DNA of 64,000 nucleotides. Origin: Streptomyces novaecaesareae. GTDB taxonomy: Bacteria > Actinomycetota > Actinomycetes > Streptomycetales > Streptomycetaceae. The stretch's first letter is position 1; every line of letters begins with the position of its first letter. Where the stretch lies: positions 17,691-81,690 of the forward strand of contig NZ_JNWQ01000024.1 of assembly GCF_000716875.1 (NCBI RefSeq), given 5' to 3'. Under the pieces are notes generated by a model, which saw nothing but the letters and a program-made list of their open reading frames with translations, was not told the DNA's origin and made no database searches. Shown one piece after another: positions 28,985 through 36,864 of the stretch. The position numbers and the translations under genes are program-made.

Positions 28985-29193
28985 CGGAGGACGACGACCA
29001 GTCGCTCGATGACGTCCGGCCGGGCGGCCCCGAGGTCGATCAGGAGGACGCCGGTGGCCTTCGCCGAGCGCCAGTCGATGCCCAGGGAGGGGAGTTTGAC
29101 GTCGGCGGCGCTCAGGACGGCCTGGAGGTCGTCGAGGATGTCGGCTGCGATGCGACGGTCCTCGGCCGTGATCTTGTCGATCATGCTGCTCAT
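28966..29193 (-). CDS. Small hypothetical protein (75 aa)
   Basis: MSSMIDKITAEDRRIAADIL begins a helical, soluble protein ending in VLLIDLGAARPDVIERLVVV. No family recognised. Its ATG at 29193 lies 8 bp after the stop of the 106-aa gene, so the two form a small operon divergent from the HTH regulator. Confidence 0.55.
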   Translation of the reverse strand: MSSMIDKITAEDRRIAADILDDLQAVLSAADVKLPSLGIDWRSAKATGVLLIDLGAARPDVIERLVVVLRRGMRP

Positions 29194-29201
29194 GGGGCAT
29201 C

Positions 29202-29522
29202 TCACAGTTCGGTGTTCGTGATCCAGCGCGCTTCGGTCTCCCACTCCACGCCGCCGGTGAGCGGGCGGAGGAAGGCGAACCCGTGCTGCCACCCCATGAA
29301 GGCGGCCCAGCACCCGGAACGGACGTCGAAGACCCGCTCGCCGATGGCGGAAGGGCGGTAGGACTCGGATGGCGGCGCCACCCGCCGCACGGGCGGCGCC
29401 GCCGGGGCGATGGCGTCGGTGCTCAGTCGAGCCTCGGGGACGGCGTCACCGCACTGCGGGCACCGACAGGGCGGGAAGTTCCGCCGCAGGATGAGGCTTT
29501 CGCCAGATTGATTGTTCGTCAT
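29202..29522 (-). CDS. Small hypothetical protein with CxxC pair, divergent from HTH regulator
   Basis: A 106-residue protein. PCRCPQCGDAVPEAR near residue 18 supplies a two-cysteine knuckle (possible half of a zinc site). The second half, ERVFDVRSGCWAAFMGWQHG followed by FAFLRPLTGGVEWETE, resembles small Streptomyces proteins with a V(L)RP-x-GG-x-EW core that often sit beside DUF397/HTH genes. AGGA lies five bases before ATG 29522. The 131 bp to the divergent HTH gene presumably holds both promoters. Confidence 0.6.
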   Translation of the reverse strand: MTNNQSGESLILRRNFPPCRCPQCGDAVPEARLSTDAIAPAAPPVRRVAPPSESYRPSAIGERVFDVRSGCWAAFMGWQHGFAFLRPLTGGVEWETEARWITNTEL

Positions 29523-29653
29523 ATTTCCTGCTCCACTAAGGCGTTCGCCGGATTCGGCCGTCACCGTTTGTGCATCCAGCGTCACGCCTCGGGGCTAGGA
29601 TTGTGAAGAAGCGGCATGTCCCCACCCCTCTTGAAGACATCCGGAGGCCTCAG

Positions 29654-30481
29654 ATGCCCGCGCAGCCTCGCGACCTCACCCCCGACCGATCTCCCCGGCA
29701 CTTCTTCGGGTCGGAGATCCGCCACCATCGAACCTGCGCGGGCATGTCCATCGCCGATCTGGGCGAACAGGTTCGCTACAGCAAGTCCCATCTGGCCAAC
29801 ATCGAGGCTGCACACCGGACTCCGCCGCCGGACCTCCCACCCCTGCTCGACACCGCACTTCCATCTGCCGACGGCTTCTTCACCCGGTTCTACCCACTCG
29901 TGAGCACTGACTCGTTTCCGGACTGGTCGCGCCGCTATATGACACTCGAACCCCTCGCGAACACGCACCTGAAGTTCTCGCTGTCGATTCCAGGCTTGTG
30001 GCAAACCGAGAACTACGGCCGCGCCTTCCTGCGGCTAGGCCGGCCTCGCGCATCCGAGGAGGAAATCCGAGAACGCTGGAACCGACGTCAGGCTCGGCAA
30101 CAAATCCTGCACAGCCCCGCGCCTCCGTTCATGTGGGTCGTCCTGGACGAGGCAGCTGTCCGCCGGGATGTCGGCAGCCCAGAAATCACCCGCGAACAGA
30201 TCAGGCACGTGATCAACATCGCCCAGGGCGCGAACGCCACGGTGCAGATCCTGCCGATTGATCGTCCTCACGGCGCGATGGGCGGCTCGCTCACCCTCCT
30301 CCACTTCGACGACGCCCCTCGGGTCGCCTACCTGGAAGGAGTTCAGTCTGGTCAACTCATCGAGGCTCCGCACCAGGTGACCGATATGGCACTGATCTAC
30401 GATACGCTCCGAGCAGAGGCCCTTACGCCCGACGATTCGATGGCGTGGCTGCAGAGAGCATCGGAGGATCACCCAGAATGA
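29654..30481 (+). CDS. XRE-family HTH regulator with DUF5753 (Scr1/WhiJ-like)
   Basis: A 275-residue protein. The N-terminal HTH is HHRTCAGMSIADLGEQVRYS followed by KSHLANIEAAHRTPP. The rest matches the DUF5753 ligand-binding-like domain (IPGLWQTENYGRAFL, RQARQQILHSPAPPFMWVVL, TVQILPIDRPHGAMGGSLTL, DMALIYDTLRAEAL). ATG 29654 has GGAGG six bases upstream. Its stop overlaps the next ATG (ATGA). Such HTH-DUF5753/DUF397 pairs occur in many copies in Streptomyces and affect development or antibiotic production. Confidence 0.9.
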   Translation: MPAQPRDLTPDRSPRHFFGSEIRHHRTCAGMSIADLGEQVRYSKSHLANIEAAHRTPPPDLPPLLDTALPSADGFFTRFYPLVSTDSFPDWSRRYMTLEPLANTHLKFSLSIPGLWQTENYGRAFLRLGRPRASEEEIRERWNRRQARQQILHSPAPPFMWVVLDEAAVRRDVGSPEITREQIRHVINIAQGANATVQILPIDRPHGAMGGSLTLLHFDDAPRVAYLEGVQSGQLIEAPHQVTDMALIYDTLRAEALTPDDSMAWLQRASEDHPE

Positions 30482-30711
30482 GCCCGCACACTTCGGCCCC
30501 CGACCCCTCCATCGCCCGCTGGTTCAAGTCGACTTACAGCGATCCTCAGGGCGAGGGCGACTGCGTGCAGGTAGCCGCCAGCTTCCTCGTCTCCCACGGC
30601 CTCGTCCTCATCGGCGACACCAAGACCCCCGGAATCCACCTCGCCGTCTCTCCTGAAGCCTTCGCTGCCTTCGTCTCCGCGACCGCTGCCGGTGAGTTCG
30701 GCACTATCTGA
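30478..30711 (+). CDS. DUF397-domain small protein
   Basis: A 77-residue protein with the family hallmarks RWFKSTYSDPQGEGDCVQV and LIGDTKTPG, ending LAVSPEAFAAFVSATAAGEF. It is translationally coupled (ATGA) to the HTH-DUF5753 gene and is thought in this family to act as its small antagonist or partner. Confidence 0.9.
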   Translation: MSPHTSAPDPSIARWFKSTYSDPQGEGDCVQVAASFLVSHGLVLIGDTKTPGIHLAVSPEAFAAFVSATAAGEFGTI

Positions 30712-30741
30712 TCCACCTACTGCCCAACAGGAGGCAACTCC

Positions 30742-33663
30742 TTGCGATTAGCCGGTGGTCCGGATCCACTCTGTTTCGCGTTACTCGGCGCGCTGCGGGT
30801 GCAGCGCGCTGGCACTGCCATCGAACTGGGCGCGCCTCGGCAGCGGGCCGTCCTGGTCGCCCTTCTCCTCCGGCCGGACGCGGTCGTGACGGTCGACGAC
30901 CTGATCGCCGACCTATGGGGCGAGCAACCGCCCGGCTCGCCCGTCGTCACCCTGCGCTCGTACGTCTCCCAACTGCGCAAGCTGCTGGAGCCGGCCCGCG
31001 AAACCCCCACCGTCCTGCTCTCCCAGGCGGGTGGGTACCGCCTGGCCGTCGAACCGGACCACATCGACCTGTGGCGCGTCAAACAGCTCCACGAACTGGC
31101 CGGACGATGCTCGACCGAGCAGCCGGAGCGAGCCCGCGCGCATCTGGCTGAAGCCCTCTCGCTCTGGCACGGAGAACCGCTCCTCGACCTGCCCGGCCCC
31201 CTCATGCAGCGCGAGCGGGAACGTCTGTCGACGCTGCGCCTCACGCTCCTGGAGGAGCGCCTCGCCCTCGACGTAACCCTCGCTGCCCCCTCCGACTACC
31301 TGCCGGAGCTGGAGGCCCTGGCCGCCGACCACCCCTTCCGCGAGCGCCTCCAGGGCCTGCTCATCCGCGCCCTGCACCGCCAGGGCCGCACCCCCGAGGC
31401 CCGCACGGTCTACGACGCCCTCCACTCCCGACTCGTCGAGCACCTGGGCATCGATCCGGGCCCCGAACTCGCCGCCCTGCGCGCCGAATTGGACGACTCC
31501 GACCAACTCCCCACAGCATCCCCGCACTTCACCGGCCGACGCGACCACGTCGCCGGCATCAGCCAAGCCCTGACCGGCCAACCCGGCCCCGGCCTGCGCC
31601 TGGTGACCGTCACCGGCATGGCCGGAGTCGGAAAGACGGCTCTCGCCCTACAGGCCGCCCACTCCCTTCGCCCGCACTTCCCGGACGGCCGCCTCTACGC
31701 GGACCTGCGCGGCGCCGACCTGGTGCCCGCCAGCGCGTCCGACATCCTCGCGGACTTCCTGACCACACTGGGCATCCCGCCGACAGCCGTCCCCCAGGAC
31801 CTCCCCGGCAGGTCCGCACTGTTCCGGACCGCCACCGCCGGCAAGCGGCTGCTCATCCTCCTCGACAACGCCCGCGATGACGCCCAGATCCAGCCCCTGC
31901 TGCCCGGCTCCCCCGACTGCGCGGTACTTGTCACCAGCCGCACGATGCTCACCAGCGTGCCGTCCGTCCTGCACCTCGCCTTGGACGTGTTCAACCAGGA
32001 CGAAGCGATCAGCCTCCTCGACTCGGTCATCGGCACGGCACGCCGGTCCGCGCAGCCCGACCAGGCCGAGCTGTTGGTCGAGGCCTGCGGCCGGCTCCCC
32101 CTCGCCCTACGGATCGCCGCAGCCCGACTCGTCACGGCTCCACACCAACCGATCGCCGACCTCGTACAGCGCCTCGCCGACGACCGCGAGGGCATCACCG
32201 CACTCCGTACCCGCAACGTCGCCATCGAGCAAGTCTTCGGCCTCAGTTACCAGTTGCTCGAACCACCCCTGGCAACAGCCTTCCGCATGCTCGCCTGGAT
32301 CGAGCCGGACATCGGCCTGGCGTCGGCGGCCGCAGTCCTGGGCCTGCCCGACGACCAGGCGGAGCGCTTCGCCGAGTCGCTGGTGGACCAGGCCCTCCTG
32401 GAGTCGACGGCCCCCGGGCGCTACCGCTTCCACGACCTGGTCCGCGCCTTCGCCCGCCGCACGTCACAGCGGCTCGACCCCGACGAACGAACCACCGCCC
32501 ACCGACGGCTCCTGACCCTCCTGCTCGCCCGGGCCCGTACGGCCTTCGCCCTCGTCGTCCCCGGCGACCCGGTGGCCGACGTCTTCGGCGGGGCTCTGCC
32601 CACCCGCCCGGTCTTCGCGGACCTGGCCGAGGCCCGCCGGTGGGCGAGAACCGAGACTCCTGCAGCGATCGCCCTCGCCGCCGCCATCGCAACCGAAGCG
32701 GACGTCTCCGCCGGGCCGACGACCGACCTACGCTCCGCCATCGACCTCCTGATCGCCCTCAGCCCGCTCGGCCTCGGCGCCTTCGGCGGCCGGGCGGAGG
32801 AGGCGGCCCGCCTCCTCATCGCCGCCGCGGTCGCACGCAACGACCGTGCCGCGGAGGGCCGTTCCCGGTTCCTGCTGGGCACGGTCCTGCTGGCGCGTGC
32901 CCGGCTCGACGAGGCGGGCGTCCAGGCCCGCCTGGCGGCCCAGGCCTGCCAGGAGGCGGGTGACCTGGCCGTACTCCGGCAGGCCCTGAACGACCTGGGT
33001 CTGATCGCCCAGGCCGAGGGCCGGCACGAAGAGGCGATCGCCGCCTTCGACGAGTCGGCGGCACTCGCCCGGCGGCTCGGCCACCACTCGGGCGAGGTGG
33101 CGAGCACCGCGAACGCGGCGCTCTCCCGGATCCGCAGCGGTCACGCCGCCGGGGCGGCGGAGACCTGTCGGCGGCTCCTCGCCGAACCGGCCGACGGAAC
33201 CGCCGACGCCGGCATGACCGCGTACGTGCACTACGTCCTCGGCCTCGCCTACCAGGTGCTGGGCCGGCTCGACGACGCGGCGGCGCAGTTGCGGGCCTGC
33301 ATCGGCTGTGCGGGCCCGGCCGGGGACCTGGACCGCGAGTCGGCCGCCCGGAGCCGCCTGGCCGACGTCCTGCGGCTGCTCGGGCGGGTCGACGAGGCCG
33401 TGCGGCAGGCGGAGTGGGCACTGGCCCTCGCGACGAAAGGTGGGCGACAGCGCGAACGCGCCCTCGCCCACCTGGTGTTGGCGAACACGATGACCGCCCG
33501 GGGCGACCACCGTGGTGCACAGGATCACGAGGCGAAGGCGCACCTCCTGCTCAGCCGGCTGAGCGCTCCGGAGTCCGCCGTCGCAACGCTGCTGCCGACC
33601 ACGCCGGACGCGCCGACCACGCCGGACGCCGCCGACCGGGCCGTCACACCCCGTGAGGGTTGA
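30742..33663 (+). CDS. AfsR/SARP-type regulator (OmpR-like DNA-binding, BTAD, NB-ARC, TPR)
   Basis: A 973-residue protein. Residues about 8-95 are a winged-helix DNA-binding domain (FALLGALRVQRAGTAIELGA, TVDDLIADLWGEQPP, LRSYVSQLRKLLEP). Residues 100-245 are the BTAD domain (RERLQGLLIRALHRQGRTPE). The NB-ARC ATPase has Walker A GMAGVGKTALA at about 292-302, LLILLDNARD and GRLPLALRIAA. Residues 690-930 are TPR repeats. TTG 30742 is supported by AGGAGG seven bases upstream. Codons 3 and 14 are TTA, so translation should need the bldA tRNA. It likely activates a secondary-metabolite or developmental target not visible here. Its last 20 bp overlap the convergent small gene. Confidence 0.88.
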   Translation: MRLAGGPDPLCFALLGALRVQRAGTAIELGAPRQRAVLVALLLRPDAVVTVDDLIADLWGEQPPGSPVVTLRSYVSQLRKLLEPARETPTVLLSQAGGYRLAVEPDHIDLWRVKQLHELAGRCSTEQPERARAHLAEALSLWHGEPLLDLPGPLMQRERERLSTLRLTLLEERLALDVTLAAPSDYLPELEALAADHPFRERLQGLLIRALHRQGRTPEARTVYDALHSRLVEHLGIDPGPELAALRAELDDSDQLPTASPHFTGRRDHVAGISQALTGQPGPGLRLVTVTGMAGVGKTALALQAAHSLRPHFPDGRLYADLRGADLVPASASDILADFLTTLGIPPTAVPQDLPGRSALFRTATAGKRLLILLDNARDDAQIQPLLPGSPDCAVLVTSRTMLTSVPSVLHLALDVFNQDEAISLLDSVIGTARRSAQPDQAELLVEACGRLPLALRIAAARLVTAPHQPIADLVQRLADDREGITALRTRNVAIEQVFGLSYQLLEPPLATAFRMLAWIEPDIGLASAAAVLGLPDDQAERFAESLVDQALLESTAPGRYRFHDLVRAFARRTSQRLDPDERTTAHRRLLTLLLARARTAFALVVPGDPVADVFGGALPTRPVFADLAEARRWARTETPAAIALAAAIATEADVSAGPTTDLRSAIDLLIALSPLGLGAFGGRAEEAARLLIAAAVARNDRAAEGRSRFLLGTVLLARARLDEAGVQARLAAQACQEAGDLAVLRQALNDLGLIAQAEGRHEEAIAAFDESAALARRLGHHSGEVASTANAALSRIRSGHAAGAAETCRRLLAEPADGTADAGMTAYVHYVLGLAYQVLGRLDDAAAQLRACIGCAGPAGDLDRESAARSRLADVLRLLGRVDEAVRQAEWALALATKGGRQRERALAHLVLANTMTARGDHRGAQDHEAKAHLLLSRLSAPESAVATLLPTTPDAPTTPDAADRAVTPREG

Positions 33664-33880
33664 CGACGACGAGGCCGGTCCCGTTCCAGACGATCTTCCC
33701 CGACAGGCACTGCACGTCGTCCGACCCGCCGCAGACCCGGGCCGGCGGCTCGGACGGCGCGCCGTGCCGTACGGCATCTCCCGCCCCCAGGGCGAACACC
33801 CCCAGGGCGGACGCACCCACCACCGACGCCAGGACCGCCGTACCGGCAACCACCGCGCGGACACCAACTGTTCGAGACAC
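33644..33880 (-). CDS. Small secreted or membrane-anchored protein (78 aa)
   Basis: A hydrophobic N-terminal segment (AVVAGTAVLASVVGASALGV) precedes about 45 extracytoplasmic residues with two cysteines (RVCGGSDDVQCLSG) that could form one disulfide. GTG 33880 is chosen for AAGGAG eight bases upstream. It overlaps the 3' end of the convergent AfsR-like gene by 20 bp. No family recognised. Confidence 0.55.
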   Translation of the reverse strand: MSRTVGVRAVVAGTAVLASVVGASALGVFALGAGDAVRHGAPSEPPARVCGGSDDVQCLSGKIVWNGTGLVVVNPHGV

Positions 33881-34162
33881 TGCTGACGCTCCTTGTTCCC
33901 GTGTGACCAAGCTCCCGCACCCTCGCAGGTGCCGGTAGACAGCCGATCAACGCTCTGCTCGCGGTGTCGGGCCGGTGAGCGTGCGGGGAGGCTCAACGTC
34001 CTGTTGAGGGATCGTCTACCGCACTCGGCGACCGTGGGGTTCAGCGCGGACCAGCAGGTACCCACACCGCCGACGACGGAAGGAACCACGTGTGAACACC
34101 ATGCAGAACGACGGCAACCTGGTCCCCTCGGCGCCGTGATCCAGCGGGTCTCGTGAACCCGC
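33881..34162. other. Intergenic stretch with a 15-codon ORF behind a good ribosome site
   Basis: Promoter region of the 78-aa gene. On the + strand, GTG at 34092 follows GGAAGGAA and encodes 15 codons (VNTMQNDGNLVPSAP) before TGA at 34137. MQNDGNLV resembles one strand of a bulb-type lectin repeat. No longer coding frame was seen. Confidence 0.35.
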
Positions 34163-34200
34163 CGTGGAGGCCGCCCGATCTCCCCCGGACGGCCTCCACG
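34163..34200 (-). terminator. 11-bp stem hairpin after the first CxxC paralogue
   Basis: CGTGGAGGCCG (34163-34173) pairs with CGGCCTCCACG (34190-34200), loop 16. It lies 37 bp past the stop of the gene ending at 34237. Confidence 0.7.
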
Positions 34201-34236
34201 GCCACGACCTCCACGGCGACGTGGTCCGCCGAGGTA

Positions 34237-34641
34237 TCAGCCGCCTTCCACCACCCTGAACGTGCCGGTCTTCCAGTTCAGCCGGGCCGGCCCGCCGCTC
34301 GGCCAGTCGTGGTCCAGGTGGCGGCGGTTGCGGCCGAGGGCGCCCAGGTCGAGGGGGCTCAGGGTGCCGGCGACCAGTTCGGCGGCCTCGGTGTCGGTGA
34401 GCGGCATGATCGTGTCGTACTGGGGGTCGTCCCCGCCGCGCCAGTCGATGAACTCGGTGAAGATCCAGACGAACCGCTGCGAGCAGGCCCGGCAACGCCG
34501 CACGGTGACGGAGAAGTGCGAGTCGTCGACCACCCGCGCCTCGCGCTCGAACCCGTCGCCCTGACGGTCCCACGCCTCCCGCGCGTCCTCGCCGTAGCAC
34601 TGCGCGCAGCCGAACTCGGTGGCCGCTTCCGCTTCGCTCAT
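34237..34641 (-). CDS. Two-CxxC protein of unknown function (tandem paralogue 1)
   Basis: A 134-residue protein. FGCAQCYGEDAREAW and RRCRACSQRFVWIFTEFIDW give two CxxC knuckles, likely one zinc site, followed by an acidic middle and GALGRNRRHLDHDWPSGGP and a basic, aromatic C-terminus (LNWKTGTFRVV). It closely resembles its neighbour at 34770 across the whole length. ATG 34641 has GGGGGA four bases upstream. Family unknown; a small zinc-binding cytosolic protein is all that can be said. Confidence 0.65.
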   Translation of the reverse strand: MSEAEAATEFGCAQCYGEDAREAWDRQGDGFEREARVVDDSHFSVTVRRCRACSQRFVWIFTEFIDWRGGDDPQYDTIMPLTDTEAAELVAGTLSPLDLGALGRNRRHLDHDWPSGGPARLNWKTGTFRVVEGG

Positions 34642-34740
34642 TCCGTCCCCCTGCTCCCCGTGGGTTTCCTCAGGGGGCCCATTATTCCCACGGGCATTTC
34701 CGCAGGCCAGACCGGGTCTCCTGCTGGCTTCGGCCGATCT

Positions 34741-34800
34741 CAACGGCCCTCAACGGCCCTCAAGGGCCGTCAGCGGCCGTCAGCGACCCTCAGCGGGCCC
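34741..34800. repeat. Six tandem 10-bp repeats between the paralogues
   Basis: Units at 34741, 34751, 34761, 34771, 34781 and 34791: CAACGGCCCT twice, CAAGGGCCGT, CAGCGGCCGT, CAGCGACCCT, CAGCGGGCCC. The array covers the last codons and the stop of the second paralogue. Confidence 0.9.
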
Positions 34801-35174
34801 TCTGCCACCTTGAACGCGCCGGAGTTCCAGTGCAGGGCGGCCGGCCCACCGGTGGGCCAGTCGTGGTTCAGGCGGCGGCGGTCGCGGCCGAGGGCACCGA
34901 GGTCCAGGGGTCGCAGGGTGCCGGCGACCAGGCCGGTGGCCTCGGCGGCGGTGAGCGGCATGACCGTCACGTGCTGGGCGTCGTCGCCGCCCATCCAGTC
35001 GATGAACTCGGTGAAGATCCAGACGAACCGCTGCGAGCAGTCCCGGCAGCGGCGGACGGCCACGGAGAAGTGCGAGCCGTCCACCACCTCGGTCTCGTGC
35101 TCGAACCGCTCCCGCTGCCCCCGCCACACCGCTTGCGCGTCCTCGCCGTAACACTTCGCGCAGCCGAACTCCAT
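34770..35174 (-). CDS. Two-CxxC protein of unknown function (tandem paralogue 2)
   Basis: A 134-residue protein parallel to the product of 34237-34641: FGCAKCYGEDAQAVW, RRCRDCSQRFVWIFTEFIDW, LDLGALGRDRRRLNHDWPTG and LHWNSGAFKVAEG. ATG 35174 is six bases after AGGAGG; ATG 35177 is also possible. The C-terminal extension PLRVADGR is encoded by the 10-bp repeat array, so its end has been altered relative to the paralogue. Function unknown. Confidence 0.65.
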   Translation of the reverse strand: MEFGCAKCYGEDAQAVWRGQRERFEHETEVVDGSHFSVAVRRCRDCSQRFVWIFTEFIDWMGGDDAQHVTVMPLTAAEATGLVAGTLRPLDLGALGRDRRRLNHDWPTGGPAALHWNSGAFKVAEGPLRVADGR

Positions 35175-35580
35175 CATCGGCCTCCTCATCGGTCGACCCC
35201 TCTGTTCCGCCCGTTCCGCGACGTCCCGTCGGGGCCCATGATGCCCGGAGATTCCCGGACCGGCGCCGGTCACCGGCGTTACCCCGATCACCCGCCGGAG
35301 TGGGTTTCGATCCGCCGAGGGGCGATCGACCTGCCGTTCGCACCGCCGCCGACGGTCGGCCACACCTGCCCACGGATCGCCCGTACGCAGGTGGAACCCG
35401 GTGCCGGCCCGCCGACGCCCGGCGTCTCCCATGACTCGGCCGTCATGACGCTCGCCGTCGCTGCGCCCGATCGGGCGGTGACACCGGCGGAGGAACAATT
35501 CACGGCCCGTTTCCGTACCGTTCGTGCACGGGGTGGGATCGGCGGAGCCAGATTGACGGCCCGCTCGCACCCCACGGCCG
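35175..35580. other. 406-bp gap with no recognisable gene
   Basis: It lies between the start of CxxC paralogue 2 and the stop of the winged-helix regulator, both leftward. Presumably the promoter of the paralogue. No hairpin or repeat stood out. Confidence 0.4.
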
Positions 35581-36582
35581 CTACGCGGCGGTCGGCGGGG
35601 GCTCCGGGTTGTCCAGCAGGAGGTCGTGGCCGACGTCGGTGAGGGCGTGGCTGACCTGCTTGCCCTGGCGCCGGGTGACGACCAGGCCGGCTCCGCGCAG
35701 GGCGGCGGCGTGGGCGGAGGCGGAGGGCGGGGTGATACCGAGCTGCCGGGCGAGTTCGGTGGTGGAGCAGGGGCTGCCCGCGATGGCGCGCAGGGCGCGG
35801 GCCCGGGCGGGGCCGAGGACGGCGGCGAGGCCGTCGGCGGTCGGCGGTCGGGACGGGGACTCGGCGGCCGGGGCGGCGAGCGGGTGCAGCAGCAGGCTCT
35901 GGCGGTCCGGTCCGGCCAGCAGGCTGATGCCCTGCTGGACGAAGTAGTTGGGCCGCAGCTCCAGGCCCCGGCCGCCCAGCTCGAAGGAGCCCTCCAGCTC
36001 GCCGAGGGTGCACTCCAGCACTCCCTCGTCCCGCCAGACCGCCTTCGGGTGGATCGAGTCGAGCATCGCGCCGATCCCGGAGCGGGCGACGGTGCGGGCC
36101 CGGTCGGCGATGTCGGCCTCCAGGGCGCGGCGGATGTCGGGCCAGTCCGGGGCGAGGCAGGAGCGGAACAGTGCCCAGGCACCGTCGCTGACCTCGCGCA
36201 GGCCCCGGGTGCCGTCGTCGCGCAACCGGGCGAAGGCGGTGGGGAGTTCGGCCCCACTGCCGAACATCGCGACGTCCTCCTCGACGGCCTGCTGCGGGAC
36301 GGCGAGGAGCGCGTCGAGCTCGTCGGTCAGCTGCCGGCGGACGGCGTCGAGGTCCGCCACCATGAAGTCGGGGACGCCGATCGGGCTCGCGTTGACCACG
36401 TCGAGGAAGCGCCTGGCCCGGTGGGGCACGTGACGGCGGACGTCCCGCCACCAGCGCTCGCTGCGCGACCCGACGCTTTGGTGCACGCCGATCCGGGCCG
36501 AGCCGGCCATCAGGTGGTCGAGCGGCGAGATGACGAACCGGGTGTTCGCGAGGTCCGCGACCCCGAACCTCAGTGCGATCAC
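35581..36582 (-). CDS. Winged-helix (ArsR-like) transcriptional regulator
   Basis: A 333-residue protein. The N-terminal 230 residues form a DUF5937-like all-helical domain (RFGVADLANTRFVISPLDHL at the start, SIHPKAVWRDEGVLECTLG). The C-terminal 80 residues are an ArsR-type winged helix: LGPARARALRAIAGSPCSTT, ELARQLGITPPSASAHAAAL, AGLVVTRRQGKQVSHALTD. GTG 36582 lies just after GGAGGAAGG. A short inverted repeat 50-70 bp upstream (36634-36652) could serve autoregulation. Confidence 0.82.
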   Translation of the reverse strand: MIALRFGVADLANTRFVISPLDHLMAGSARIGVHQSVGSRSERWWRDVRRHVPHRARRFLDVVNASPIGVPDFMVADLDAVRRQLTDELDALLAVPQQAVEEDVAMFGSGAELPTAFARLRDDGTRGLREVSDGAWALFRSCLAPDWPDIRRALEADIADRARTVARSGIGAMLDSIHPKAVWRDEGVLECTLGELEGSFELGGRGLELRPNYFVQQGISLLAGPDRQSLLLHPLAAPAAESPSRPPTADGLAAVLGPARARALRAIAGSPCSTTELARQLGITPPSASAHAAALRGAGLVVTRRQGKQVSHALTDVGHDLLLDNPEPPPTAA

Positions 36583-36633
36583 GAACCTTCCTCCGGCTCC
36601 CCGCAGCCGCCCTGACCTGGCGCGTTCTTGACT

Positions 36634-36652
36634 ATTAGGCCCAGAGGCTAAT
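36634..36652. promoter_or_regulatory. Inverted repeat ATTAG-N9-CTAAT, candidate operator
   Basis: AT-rich arms in a very GC-rich context, 52-70 bp upstream of the regulator start at 36582. Arm length and spacing fit a dimeric ArsR-type regulator. Confidence 0.4.
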
Positions 36653-36711
36653 GCATGGCCGTCCGGCCGCCGCGCTTGGCATGCTCGCTCAGGTCGGCGC
36701 GACACAAGCCC

Positions 36712-36749
36712 GCTCCGGCCCCCACCACGAGGGGAGTGGGGGCCGGAGC
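36712..36749 (-). terminator. 14-bp stem hairpin downstream of the XRE-cupin gene
   Basis: GCTCCGGCCCCCAC (36712-36725), loop of 10, GTGGGGGCCGGAGC (36736-36749). It is the only strong hairpin between the XRE-cupin stop and the next gene start. Confidence 0.65.
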
Positions 36750-36764
36750 TCGCCAGTCGGGCCG

Positions 36765-36830
36765 GGACGCGCCGCACGGGCAGGGACCGGCCGGGCAGGA
36801 CGCGCCGCACGGGCCAGGACGGGCCGGGCC
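36765..36830. repeat. 33-bp direct repeat, two copies
   Basis: The 17-mer GGACGCGCCGCACGGGC occurs exactly at 36765 and 36798, and the following 16 bases are also similar. It lies between the hairpin and the XRE-cupin stop. Confidence 0.85.
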
Positions 36831-36864
36831 GGCACCAACCATTCGGTAAACCGAACGAACCGCG

